From the NCBI RefSeq assembly GCF_002975435.1, contig NZ_PCPT01000003.1, positions 310,001 through 374,000 of the forward strand: a stretch of DNA of 64,000 nucleotides, written 5' to 3'. This DNA is from Arthrobacter sp. MYb227 (GTDB taxonomy: Bacteria > Actinomycetota > Actinomycetes > Actinomycetales > Micrococcaceae). A program made the translations under genes and the position numbers. The notes below the pieces were generated by a model. It was not told the DNA's origin. It made no database searches and was given only the letters and a program-made list of their open reading frames with translations. Shown here in pieces: positions 1 to 8,031 of this stretch; the stretch's first letter is position 1; every line of letters starts with the position of its first letter.

Positions 1-495
1 CAGCGCCTGTGGACTCCTTACCGGATGGCCTATATCAAGGGTGGCCAAGACCAGGTCAAGGGCGAGGAAAGTTGCCCATTTTGTGTGGGGCCTACCCGTA
101 CCGATGAAGAGTCTTTGATCCTGCATCGGGGTAAGACCGCCTACGTGATTTTGAATCTTTTTCCTTACAACCCGGGCCATATTTTGGTGTGTCCGTATCG
201 TCATGTGCCGGATTACACCGACATTACCGAGGAAGAAACTGCTGAGATGGGAGCCTTGGCACAGAAGTCAATGCGCGTTTTGCGTCATGTCTCGCGTGCC
301 ACGGGTTTCAACCTTGGCATGAACCAAGGTGTCACCGGGGGAGCAGGTATTGCCGCGCACTTGCATCAGCATGTGGTGCCGCGGTGGGCCGGCGACGGGA
401 ACTTTTTCCCGATCATCGCCCAGACCAAGGCAATCCCGGCAACCTTGAGCGAGATTAGAAATGATCTTGCTGCCGGCTGGTTGGAGATCGACTAG
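1..495 (+). CDS. HIT-family nucleotide hydrolase/phosphorylase, 5' end cut by window edge
   Basis: The reading frame is open from base 1. It reads QRLWTPYRMAYIKGG before the first ATG at 25, and that QRLWTPYRMAYI-type stretch is normal for the inside of actinobacterial HIT proteins. The true start is therefore upstream of the window, and 164 residues are visible. The histidine triad HLHQHVVPRW (HxHxH) is present near the C-terminus, preceded by the family's LNLFPYNPGH and NLGMNQG segments. Members of this branch act on dinucleoside polyphosphates; the mycobacterial relative is an Ap4A phosphorylase. In mycobacteria this gene is followed by pgsA and phosphoinositide mannoside genes. Here a hairpin and a different cassette follow. 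Family assignment is firm; the exact substrate is inferred. Confidence 0.93.
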   Translation, partial: QRLWTPYRMAYIKGGQDQVKGEESCPFCVGPTRTDEESLILHRGKTAYVILNLFPYNPGHILVCPYRHVPDYTDITEEETAEMGALAQKSMRVLRHVSRATGFNLGMNQGVTGGAGIAAHLHQHVVPRWAGDGNFFPIIAQTKAIPATLSEIRNDLAAGWLEID

Positions 496-530
496 GCGAC
501 TAGATCGCTACTAATTTAATAATGTTTCAT

Positions 531-576
531 CGGTTGTGGTCATCGAGCGTTAGGCTTGGTGGCCATGACCGTTTTT
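531..576 (+). terminator. Rho-independent terminator after HIT gene
   Basis: An 11-bp stem with three G-U wobbles (531-541 with 561-571) is followed directly by TTTTT at 572-576. It lies 36 bases after the HIT stop codon. Confidence 0.7.
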
Positions 577-660
577 CGGATCATGCTTGGAATGGACGTT
601 ATCGGGAGATCGGCGCAGTACGTCAGATATCTTCTAGAAGTTTGACCTCAGCTCCAAGCA

Positions 661-734
661 ACAAGGCTCTAACCTTGTATTTATAAAAACAAGTCACATA
701 CCTTGTGTAATGGAAAACAACTACATAGGCTTGT
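661..734 (+). promoter_or_regulatory. Triple 18-bp palindromic operator, 28-bp period, upstream of SatD-like gene
   Basis: Three related 18-bp inverted repeats, consensus ACAAS-N8-CTTGT, lie at 661-678, 689-706 and 717-734. Each starts exactly 28 bp after the previous one, and the last ends three bases before the ATG at 738. A possible promoter, TTGTGT (703-708), 17 bp, TAGGCT (726-731), would place the transcription start at the ATG itself. That would give a leaderless message with repeats 2 and 3 over the -35 and -10. The palindromes are read directly. The promoter and the idea that the SatD-like protein's own HTH binds here are inference. Confidence 0.75.
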
Positions 735-737
735 GTC

Positions 738-1337
738 ATGATCGTGATGACGATAGACCAACGAAAATCCCGCACCAATCCGGACAAGGTTGAATCCTTA
801 TTGCAATGGCTTAGTCGGAGCTATCGTGTGATGCGTGGATTTGAGCGAACCGCGGGGGATGAGGTTCAGGGTGTGTTGGGCGACGGAGTAACTGCCGCGC
901 GGATTGCTCTTGCCGTCGCCGCAACAGGGGATTGGAGTGTGGGTATTGGCATAGGCGCGGTTGAATCTCCCTTGCCCGAGCAGACCCGCGCGGGACGTGG
1001 GCTTGCCTTTGAAAATGCTCGTGATGCCGTAGACCGAGCGAAAAAATCTGGTGGGGCCATTGCCGTATCTGGCCCCGGTAATGAGGCCGGGAGGATTGAG
1101 GCCGAGTTGCAGCTGATTTCGATTCTTGAATCACGGCGATCCGAATCGTCGGCGGAAGCTGGCAGGCTCGTGGTAGAAGGAATGACTCAGTATGAGATTG
1201 CCGTGAAGCTCGGAATATCGCAGCAGGCAGTATCGCAGCGGTTGGCTTCGGGGCTGTGGCACGAAACTGAGAAATTAGCCACGTATGCGGCCCAAGCCCT
1301 TGAGGAATATTCGCGAATCGTGGAGGGTAACAAATAA
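738..1337 (+). CDS. SatD-like protein with C-terminal HTH
   Basis: This 199-residue protein starts with the SatD-type strand MTIDQRKSR (residues 4-12). A nucleotide-cyclase-like alpha/beta region with GDEVQGVL (residues 41-48) and GVGIGIGAVE-like strands follows. The C-terminal third holds a clear helix-turn-helix, TQYEIAVKLGISQQAVSQRL (about 152-171), resembling sigma-4/LuxR-type DNA-binding helices. SatD was named for acid tolerance in streptococci, but its biochemical role is not settled. No Shine-Dalgarno precedes ATG 738, which fits a leaderless transcript. The next gene begins on the base after this stop codon, so the two are surely co-transcribed. Palindromes immediately upstream suggest autoregulation. 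Fold assignment is good; function is unknown. Confidence 0.8.
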   Translation: MIVMTIDQRKSRTNPDKVESLLQWLSRSYRVMRGFERTAGDEVQGVLGDGVTAARIALAVAATGDWSVGIGIGAVESPLPEQTRAGRGLAFENARDAVDRAKKSGGAIAVSGPGNEAGRIEAELQLISILESRRSESSAEAGRLVVEGMTQYEIAVKLGISQQAVSQRLASGLWHETEKLATYAAQALEEYSRIVEGNK

Positions 1338-1889
1338 ATGTTTGTGTACTCAATAGCGATGCTATTGCTCATACCAGTAATGGCGACGCCTAGGTATTTT
1401 CTCAAAACGGGATCCACAACATGGTTTGGAGTTCCGGTCGCTGGCACCATGCTTGCAGCCCTCTTGGCGCTAGCTGCAATTTTTACAGTAATCTCACCGG
1501 CCGAAATTGAGCCGAGTTTCCTGCACCAAGGTTTCGTGGTGGTGCTCAGTGTCTTGGTTGCGGCGCTTGGCGGTGGTCCGGTGACAGAAGTGGTTTTCGC
1601 ACTCGCAGCTCGCCGCCCCTCCCGTGGTGCGAATCGTTCCGTCGGCACGGCGGAAGAAAGTCTGCTCCGCGGTGGCATGTGGATTGGCATCTTGGAGCGT
1701 ATTGCCATTGCTTCCACGCTGTGGGCGTCCTGGCCCGAAGGGTTGGCTGTGGTCTTGGCGGTCAAGGGGTTGGGCCGCTTTGCGGAATTGAAACAGCACG
1801 CGGCGGCCGAGCAGTTCATTTTAGGAACGTTTAGCAGTGTCTTGTGGGCCTGTGCCGCCTATGGAATCGGCAGATTACTTCTGAGCTAA
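1338..1889 (+). CDS. Membrane protein partner of the SatD-like gene (DUF3307-like C-terminus)
   Basis: A 183-residue hydrophobic protein with about five membrane segments (roughly residues 2-18, 32-54, 64-82, 112-132 and 156-180). The C-terminal portion, with LERIAIAS, AVKGLGRFAELK and EQFILGTFSSVLWA, resembles the conserved end of DUF3307 proteins, which often sit next to satD. The ATG at 1338 directly abuts the TAA of the SatD-like gene. A GGAGGG sequence inside that gene (about 1322-1327) provides the ribosome-binding site. A strong hairpin ends the unit. The coupling suggests the soluble nucleotidyl-type protein and this membrane protein act together, but what they do is not known. The DUF3307 relationship is from recall of motifs, not a search. 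Confidence 0.7.
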   Translation: MFVYSIAMLLLIPVMATPRYFLKTGSTTWFGVPVAGTMLAALLALAAIFTVISPAEIEPSFLHQGFVVVLSVLVAALGGGPVTEVVFALAARRPSRGANRSVGTAEESLLRGGMWIGILERIAIASTLWASWPEGLAVVLAVKGLGRFAELKQHAAAEQFILGTFSSVLWACAAYGIGRLLLS

Positions 1890-1896
1890 GATTTTG

Positions 1897-1937
1897 CGAC
1901 TGCCGCACGCGCCTTGAAGAGGCGCGTGCGGCAGTCG
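1897..1937 (+). terminator. Hairpin ending the SatD cassette
   Basis: A perfect 17-bp GC-rich stem (1897-1913 with 1921-1937) with a 7-base loop starts eight bases after the stop codon. It has no T-run, as is common for actinobacterial terminators. Confidence 0.7.
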
Positions 1938-2069
1938 GCTAAAGCGTGGGGCGTGTAAGGGGTTCATATGATCCGCGCACGCTCCTTTGTGCGTTTAGGG
2001 GTGCTTCTTTGCCGGTTAACTGGGGGCTATGGTTCTTCAGTGGCGTGATAGTCGTTGAATATCACCGAG

Positions 2070-2139
2070 CTGAACACTGTTCAAGTTGTGGGTGATCTGG
2101 GTGTATGGTGAGTTCAAAGAAAACTTGAACACCGTTCAA
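2070..2139 (+). promoter_or_regulatory. BioQ-type operator pair upstream of bioB
   Basis: Two copies of TGAACAC[T/C]GTTCA, matching the TGAAC-N3-GTTCA type, lie at 2071-2083 and 2126-2138. The second is part of a 15-bp palindrome (2125-2139). A further GTTCAA half-site at 2112-2117 pairs with TTGAAC at 2125-2130. TetR-type BioQ repressors of corynebacteria and mycobacteria bind closely related sequences before biotin genes. A possible promoter, TTCAAG (2080-2085), 18 bp, TATGGT (2104-2109), would put the first site over the -35 and the second just downstream of the start. No bioQ gene is in the window. The rest of the 332-base gap (1890-2221) holds the hairpin before this and no gene I can support. 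Confidence 0.75.
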
Positions 2140-2221
2140 TACTGATGCTTTGTGAGATTGGCGGCAAACGCGCACCTCCACGAGCTCTCTTCAAATCACC
2201 GACATCTAGGAAGGCGTAGCC

Positions 2222-3448
2222 ATGTCATTGGGGCTTACCGAAGAACACGAAGCACGCATAGAAAGCGCAGAATCCAGTGTGGAAAACCCACGAGCACTCG
2301 TTGCACTCATTGCTGCGGGTCATCGGCTCACCGAATCCGAAGCACTGCAGGTGCTGGCTACCACCGATGCCCGGACCCTTGAACTCGTTGCAGCCGCCGG
2401 CGAACTACGGCGCAAGCATTTTGGAAACACTGTCAAGGTCAACTACTTGGTCAACCTCAAATCTGGACTGTGCCCAGAGGACTGCACCTACTGCTCACAA
2501 CGCTTGGGCTCCGAGGCCGAGATCCTCAAATACACCTGGCTCAAGCCCGCCGAAGCTGTGCGCCAAGCTGGACTCGGAATCACCGGCGGAGCATCACGCG
2601 TCTGCATGGTTGCCTCCGGCAAGGGGCCCAGCGACAGAGACGTTGACCGCGTGGCCACCATGGTCAGCCAGCTCAAGGAAGAGCACCCACAGATTGAGGT
2701 ATGCGCTTGCCTCGGAATCCTCAAAGAGGGGCAAGCCTCTCGGCTTAAGTCCGCCGGGGCCGATGCCTACAACCACAACCTCAACACCGCAAAATCCCTC
2801 TACCCGGAAATCTGCTCGACCCACAGCTTCGCGGATCGCGTTAACACCGTGGGGCACGCCAAAGAGGCCGGACTCTCACCCTGCTCGGGGCTGATAGTGG
2901 GCATGGGGGAAAATAACGAGCAATTGGTTGAAGCAGTCTTTGCACTACGTGACCTAGAGGTTGATTCAATCCCGGTAAACTTCCTCATGCCATTTGATGG
3001 CACTCCGTTGGCGGGAACTTGGAAGCTCACGCCCATGGCCTGCCTGCGCATCTTGGTGCTGGTCCGTCTGGCCGCCCCAGCCACCGAGCTCCGCATGGCC
3101 GGGGGACGGGAAATGCACCTGCGATCGCTGCAGTCCACAGCACTGGCTGTGGCCAACTCCCTGTTCTTGGGCGACTACCTGACCTCCGAAGGCCAAGACG
3201 CCCGCCGTGACCTAGAAATGATTGCCGACGCAGGATACGTGGTGCTCGGCCAGGAAGGCGTTGATCCGGCCGAACTTGCCGCACGACTACACCCCACGCC
3301 CACCCAAGCTCCGGGGCCAGCAGCTTCCGGCTGTGCTAGCGCCTGTGCCAGCGGATGCAGCAGTTCAGCCTCCGGCTGTGGTCCAATTGCCAGCGAACCG
3401 GTGCTGCGCCGCCGGGGTGCCGGAACCGACGAAAGTCCCAACTCATGA
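2222..3448 (+). CDS. bioB: Biotin synthase with Cys-rich C-terminal tail
   Basis: Radical-SAM biotin synthase, which inserts sulfur into dethiobiotin, 408 residues. The radical-SAM cluster motif is C84-x3-C88-x2-C91, followed by the BioB core ([27 protein letters not shown]). The core ends near residue 350. Beyond it is a Pro/Ala/Ser linker and a short tail with Cys at 371, 375, 379 and 386 (C-x3-C-x3-C-x6-C), which ordinary BioB proteins of about 330-350 residues lack. The tail might hold a metal or extra Fe-S cluster, or serve as a built-in sulfur or stabilising module. Mycobacteria are reported to need a small separate auxiliary protein (BsaP) for BioB, and the tail could be an analogue. 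Both ideas are inference. ATG 2222 follows an AAGGCG-type site. The stop overlaps the start of bioA by four bases. Confidence 0.95.
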   Translation: MSLGLTEEHEARIESAESSVENPRALVALIAAGHRLTESEALQVLATTDARTLELVAAAGELRRKHFGNTVKVNYLVNLKSGLCPEDCTYCSQRLGSEAEILKYTWLKPAEAVRQAGLGITGGASRVCMVASGKGPSDRDVDRVATMVSQLKEEHPQIEVCACLGILKEGQASRLKSAGADAYNHNLNTAKSLYPEICSTHSFADRVNTVGHAKEAGLSPCSGLIVGMGENNEQLVEAVFALRDLEVDSIPVNFLMPFDGTPLAGTWKLTPMACLRILVLVRLAAPATELRMAGGREMHLRSLQSTALAVANSLFLGDYLTSEGQDARRDLEMIADAGYVVLGQEGVDPAELAARLHPTPTQAPGPAASGCASACASGCSSSASGCGPIASEPVLRRRGAGTDESPNS

Positions 3449-4807
3449 GCACCGGCACCCCTGATTTACTCCAACGCGATGCCGGATTACTCTGGCATCC
3501 CTACGCGAGCCTGCAGGAGGGGGCACGCTACGCGGTAACGAGTGCCCAAGGAACCAAGCTTTTGCTTAAAGATTCTCAGGGCACCACGCATGAGGTCATC
3601 GATGGCATGGCCTCGTGGTGGTCGGCGGTTCACGGCTACCGACACCCGCAACTCGATGCCGCGGCACACGCGCAAATCGAAAACTTCAGTCATGTGATGT
3701 TTGGTGGGCTCACGCACCGCCCCCGCCATAGAGCTGGCCGAAAGACTGGTGGCCATGGCTCCGGGAGACCTGAGCCATGTATTTCTTGCCGACTCGGGAT
3801 CCATTAGCGTCGAGGTGGCTCTGAAGCTCACCTTGCAGTATCAAGGAGCTCGTGGGCAGGGTCAGCGGCAAAAGTTCCTGGCATTACGCGGTGGCTACCA
3901 CGGGGACACCTTCGCCACCATGGCGGTGTGCGATCCCGAGGACGGCATGCACGCGACGTTTAAACCATGGGGCACCGAACAGGTATTCCTACCCAAACCG
4001 CCTCCCGCACGTTACACCGAGGCCGGTTTCTGGGATTATGACCATGAGCAGTTAGCGCAATGGGAAAGCGCGGCCCGCAGGATTAGCGCGCAGCACGCAC
4101 AAGAGCTTGCCGGAATTATTTGCGAACCCATTCTGCAAGGCGCCGGAGGGATGCACATGTATCCACCGCGGGTTCTGCGTATCCTGCGCGAACTTGCCAC
4201 AGAGCACGGCATGTTGTTAATTGCCGATGAGATAGCCACCGGATTTGGTCGCACCGGAAAGCTTTTTGCCGTTGAATGGGCACAGATTACCCCGGACATC
4301 ATGTGTGTGGGCAAGGCTCTGACCGGGGGTTATATCTCATTGGCCGCTATGCTCTGCAGCCCGCTGGTGGTCCGTGGCCTGAGCTCTGGGAGCGAAACCG
4401 GTGCCGCGGTGCTGTTACATGGGCCCACTTTCATGGGTAACCCGCTGGCCTGCGCGGTGGCCATCGCCTCACTTGAGCTACTTAGTGGCGGAAACGATCC
4501 ACGCGATGACGCGGCATCCTGGAACATCAAGGTTGCTGCGCTGCAGCGGCGGTTACGCACCGCCTTGGCGCCCGCGGCCGCCATGCCTCAGGTGCGTGAA
4601 ATACGCGTGCTGGGCGGGGTAGGAGTCATCCAATTACACGAGAAAGTATTGGTGGATGAGGTGACGCGTGTAGCGGTGCAGCATGGTGCCTGGGTGCGTC
4701 CCTTTAGGAATCTGGTCTATGTAATGCCGCCCTACGAATGCACCGAAGCAGATATAGCTACGCTGGGTACTGCATTAGTGGAGGCGGTGAGGCAGATCCA
4801 TGGCTAA
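3445..4807 (+). pseudogene. bioA: DAPA aminotransferase (bioA) interrupted by a +1 frameshift
   Basis: PLP-dependent enzyme converting KAPA to DAPA in biotin synthesis. Translation from ATG 3445 gives normal BioA (LLWHPYAS, GMASWWSAVHGY, SHVMFGGLTH) up to base 3717. From there the same frame reads unrelated residues and stops at 3807. The proper continuation APAIELAERLV and everything after it, including DEIATGFGRTGK and the PLP lysine in VGKALTGGY, lies one base out of frame to the stop at 4805-4807. Removing one C near 3718-3724 restores an intact protein of about 453 residues. No other decay is seen. It could be a sequencing error at the C-run, a recent mutation, or a functional +1 shift at CCC-C (3721-3724). 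The end overlaps bioF by eight bases. Confidence 0.9.
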
Positions 4808-6038
4808 CCCAAAAACCGCAAAGCGGCTACCGGACGTGAGATCTTCGGAGGTCGCAACACATACCGCCCCAAAGCCAGGTGCCTGGGAACGGTGGTTTAG
4901 CTCCCGTGCCGCGGTACGGGTATCCCGTAACCTAGAACGCAACGACACCTCACGCACCGCGCTCTTTGACCTTGCTTCCAACGACTACTTGGGGCTGAGC
5001 CGGCACCCACTGGTGCAGGACGCCGCGGCGACGGCCGCCGGTATCTATGGAGCCGGGGCAGCAGCCTCCCGCGTGGCTACCGGGACCATGCCGGTACACC
5101 GAGATCTTGAAGAAGCCCTCTGTTCCTACACCGACAGGGATCAAGCACTGGTATTTTCCAGCGGATACACAGCAAACCTTGGCATTCTAGGCGCCCTGGG
5201 CGGGCCCGGCAGCCTGATGATTCTTGACGCGCATGCTCATGCAAGTTTGATCGATGGGGCCAGGATTTCCGGTGCCCAAGTGAAAATCAGCGCGCACAAT
5301 TCCGTGCCGGATCTTAAACGTCTCCTGGACGAAAATTTGACGTCGGATGACTTCAAGCCGCGCGTGGTGGTGGTGATCGAATCGATTTATTCGGTGCTAG
5401 GAGACTCTGCTCCGCTACGAGAATTTGCCCAGACATGTGCCGACTATGGGGCCCAGTTGGTCATCGATGAGGCCCATTCGTTCGGTGCGACCCACCGTGG
5501 TTCGGCAACGCGCGCCGCCGGATTGGCAAAAGACTCCTCGGTGATTATCACCGCAACGCTGTCTAAATCCCTTGGCTCCCAGGGTGGCGCGGTACTGTTT
5601 GGCGGTGCGCGCGCCTCGCTATTACGAAATCACCTAGCCAATACCGCCCGCACCTTCCTCTTTGATACGGCTCTGGCACCGCCGGCCGCCGCCGCTGCAC
5701 ACGCGGCACTAGACCTGGCGAGCCCGGAACGGATCGCTAGACTCCATGAAAATGCGCGACTCATGTGCGCCGGCTTAGCCGAATACGAGTCATTGCTAAA
5801 CCGGATTGAGCCCGGTGCCGGAGCTGTCCAGTCCCTACGCATGCACAGTCCCGAAAAGGCGTTGCGGGTCAGCGCACAACTACGAGCTCGGGGCATTGCC
5901 GTGGCATGTTTCAGGCCCCCGAGCGTGCCCGATGGAATATCGCGGTTACGCATGAGCGCACATGCCCAACATTCGCCAGAGGAAGTGGTAGCTGCTATGC
6001 GCACCATCGCCCAAACTATTGTGGAAGTAGAATCATGA
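4800..6038 (+). CDS. bioF: 8-amino-7-oxononanoate synthase
   Basis: Class-II PLP enzyme of 412 residues that condenses a pimeloyl thioester with alanine to form KAPA. Visible family landmarks are the SNDYLGLSRHP motif near residue 60, FSSGYTANLG, DAHAHAS, VIDEAHSFGATH (aspartate of the PLP pocket) and the PLP-binding lysine K256 in TLSKSLGSQGG. The length is somewhat above the usual 380-390 because of a charged N-terminal extension of about 40 residues before the core. The ATG at 4800 lies eight bases inside the end of bioA, so its translation may depend on ribosomes completing bioA. That matters because bioA is frameshifted. The stop overlaps the P450 start as ATGA. Confidence 0.95.
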   Translation: MANPKTAKRLPDVRSSEVATHTAPKPGAWERWFSSRAAVRVSRNLERNDTSRTALFDLASNDYLGLSRHPLVQDAAATAAGIYGAGAAASRVATGTMPVHRDLEEALCSYTDRDQALVFSSGYTANLGILGALGGPGSLMILDAHAHASLIDGARISGAQVKISAHNSVPDLKRLLDENLTSDDFKPRVVVVIESIYSVLGDSAPLREFAQTCADYGAQLVIDEAHSFGATHRGSATRAAGLAKDSSVIITATLSKSLGSQGGAVLFGGARASLLRNHLANTARTFLFDTALAPPAAAAAHAALDLASPERIARLHENARLMCAGLAEYESLLNRIEPGAGAVQSLRMHSPEKALRVSAQLRARGIAVACFRPPSVPDGISRLRMSAHAQHSPEEVVAAMRTIAQTIVEVES

Positions 6039-7231
6039 ACTGCCCCTTTGCCACGGCACCTGCCGTGGCTAGCGCCCCGCTTGCCGGCCCGCTCACCGCC
6101 GCCTACCCGAGGGCCATTAACCAGCGTTATCGCAGCATTGAAGACACCGCGCTGGTGCGGCAGATCTTGGCCAAGGCCACCGACTTCACTCCGGCCAATG
6201 CGCTGAGCACCGCAGTTACCCTGAGCCCCGCCGCCTTACGGATCTTGGCAGCCGCACGTTTTGCCTTACCCCCGGTCTTGGCCAGTGCCACCGGGGCTGC
6301 CCATATGCGGGTGCGGCGCGTTGTTGCAGGATTTTTTAGTCCGGGCAAGGTCCGTGGACAGCAAGAAGTGATCTTGCGTCGGGTGGCTGAACTTTGTGAA
6401 CCGCTCCGTGGTGCCTACCTGGCCGGCGAAAACGTGGATCTGGCCGAGACGATCGCGGCAATCATTCCTGCCGAAATCATGCACAACCTTACCGGGATCC
6501 CGGTCCCACCCACTGATCTACTCAAACGCTGGAGTCAAGACTCGCTTGAACTTTTTTGGGGTTGGCCCGATGAGCCCAGACAATTGGTGCTGGCGGCAAG
6601 CGCCGCCGAATTCTTTAGCTGGCTGGTTAAAGCAGTCAACAAATCGGTGCAACGCAACGACGGTAACCTCTATGCAGCGCTGCATGAAGCGGGAATCGAA
6701 AAACCCAAGATCATCTCGTTGGGATATTTCTTGGCCATTGCGGGACAAGAAACCACCACCATGCTGATTCAAAGCGCGCTTTTTAGTGCTCTGCGTGATG
6801 GACACTGGGAACCTTGCGCAGACCCGGAAACCGACGAGCGCACCGCAGGTAAGGTGGTGAAGCAAGTGCTGGCCACCGCGTCCTCGGTACCCACGTGGCG
6901 CCGTATTACCGCCACGGATGTGGTGGTGAATGGCGAGCCTTTCGGTTCAGGAGAAGAGCTGGTGCTCCGGCTCTCGGGTGGAATTCAGGGGTCTGCTTTT
7001 GATGATTCCCTGGCCTTCGGATTTGGGATTCACCGTTGTTTGGGTGCTGGGTTGGCCCGCATGGAAACCGAGCTGGTACTCAAGGCCACCGCGAGGGCAC
7101 TGCCGGGCATCGAACTGGTAGACCGAGATCCACGCTGGAACCACCTACTGTCCTTCCAAGCGCCCCATGAGGTGCGCACCCGCGCCACGGGCCACGAAGG
7201 AAAATCGGTCTACGTTGGTGAACCCCGATGA
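6035..7231 (+). CDS. Cytochrome P450 in the biotin operon, ExxR motif lost
   Basis: A 398-residue P450. The I-helix oxygen-activation motif AGQETTTML and the heme-ligand loop FGFGIHRCLGAGLARME (Cys335) are present. The K-helix, however, reads VVKQVLATASS where family members have VEELLR: the invariant Glu and Arg of ExxR are Q277 and A280. The following meander/PERF region is also about ten residues shorter than usual. Start and stop both overlap neighbours as ATGA, so it is a dedicated member of the bio operon. By position it could do what BioI (CYP107H) does in Bacillus, cleaving an acyl chain to pimelate for BioF. That role is inference, and homology to BioI itself is not shown here. ExxR-less P450s such as CYP157 are known in streptomycetes. 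Confidence 0.85.
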   Translation: MNCPFATAPAVASAPLAGPLTAAYPRAINQRYRSIEDTALVRQILAKATDFTPANALSTAVTLSPAALRILAAARFALPPVLASATGAAHMRVRRVVAGFFSPGKVRGQQEVILRRVAELCEPLRGAYLAGENVDLAETIAAIIPAEIMHNLTGIPVPPTDLLKRWSQDSLELFWGWPDEPRQLVLAASAAEFFSWLVKAVNKSVQRNDGNLYAALHEAGIEKPKIISLGYFLAIAGQETTTMLIQSALFSALRDGHWEPCADPETDERTAGKVVKQVLATASSVPTWRRITATDVVVNGEPFGSGEELVLRLSGGIQGSAFDDSLAFGFGIHRCLGAGLARMETELVLKATARALPGIELVDRDPRWNHLLSFQAPHEVRTRATGHEGKSVYVGEPR

Positions 7232-8013
7232 TCTGGGTCATTACCGGTACAGACACCGACGTCGGAAAAAGTGTTGTAGCAGCGGTGCTTGCCGCCGGAC
7301 TCTTGAAACATAATCAGCGTGTTGCCATCTACAAACCCACGCAGACCGGAGTAACTGGTAAAGAACATGGGGATGTGCAGCAGATTGCTAGTTGGTTGGG
7401 CGACCCACAGCCTCTTGGTGTTTTTGAGGGAATCCGCTTGAAACATCCGATGGCGCCAATCGATGCGGCGCAAGAAGAAGGTGGAGCCATCTTGGCAGCG
7501 CAACTACCAACTCTTGACACACACTTACGTCATATCGAGTCCTTAGCGCGGGACTATGATGCGGTGATTATCGAGGGTGCAGGTGGGTTGCTGGTGGAGT
7601 TAACCGAGGTCGGTGAAACCATTGCCGATTTGGCTCTCGCCTGCCAAGCCAGGGTTCTGCTGGTCACTAGGCCGGATTTGGGAACGCTAAATCATACGGC
7701 CCTCACCTTGGAAGCGGTAACGACTCGTGGGTTTCCTGCCGGTGCATTAGTCATGGGCAGCTTTCCTGCGCGCCCGAGCGCGGTGCAGTTGCGTAATCGT
7801 AGGAACTTGGAATTGTTGGCGCGCAGGTTTCACTGGGATTGGGGCGGGTACTTGACCTCCGGGCTGGGCACAGATGCTACCTCGGGGGAGCGCAATGAGG
7901 CACTGTGGGAATCAGGTGAGGGGCTGGTCGCGCGCCTAATTGCTAAAACCATGCGATCTCAGCTGGAAACCCACCAGGAACTAGGTGCGCAATCTACTAG
8001 ATTTGGTTTGTGA
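7228..8013 (+). CDS. bioD: Dethiobiotin synthetase
   Basis: ATP-dependent carboxylase of 261 residues that closes the ureido ring of DAPA to form dethiobiotin. The P-loop variant [10 protein letters not shown] (residues 6-15) is at the N-terminus. [18 protein letters not shown] and the [13 protein letters not shown] segment follow, all standard for BioD. The ATG at 7228 overlaps the P450 stop (ATGA), and it is the last gene of the biotin operon. No bioC, bioH, bioW or bioZ gene for making the pimeloyl precursor is visible in the window. Slightly longer than the 220-240 residues typical of the family. Confidence 0.94.
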   Translation: MIWVITGTDTDVGKSVVAAVLAAGLLKHNQRVAIYKPTQTGVTGKEHGDVQQIASWLGDPQPLGVFEGIRLKHPMAPIDAAQEEGGAILAAQLPTLDTHLRHIESLARDYDAVIIEGAGGLLVELTEVGETIADLALACQARVLLVTRPDLGTLNHTALTLEAVTTRGFPAGALVMGSFPARPSAVQLRNRRNLELLARRFHWDWGGYLTSGLGTDATSGERNEALWESGEGLVARLIAKTMRSQLETHQELGAQSTRFGL

Positions 8014-8031
8014 CGACATACCTGAGGGTTT

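Noticed and set aside
496-2221. A mobile element carrying the SatD cassette
   Set aside because: No transposase, integrase or terminal repeats are visible; the inverted repeats are operators and terminators.
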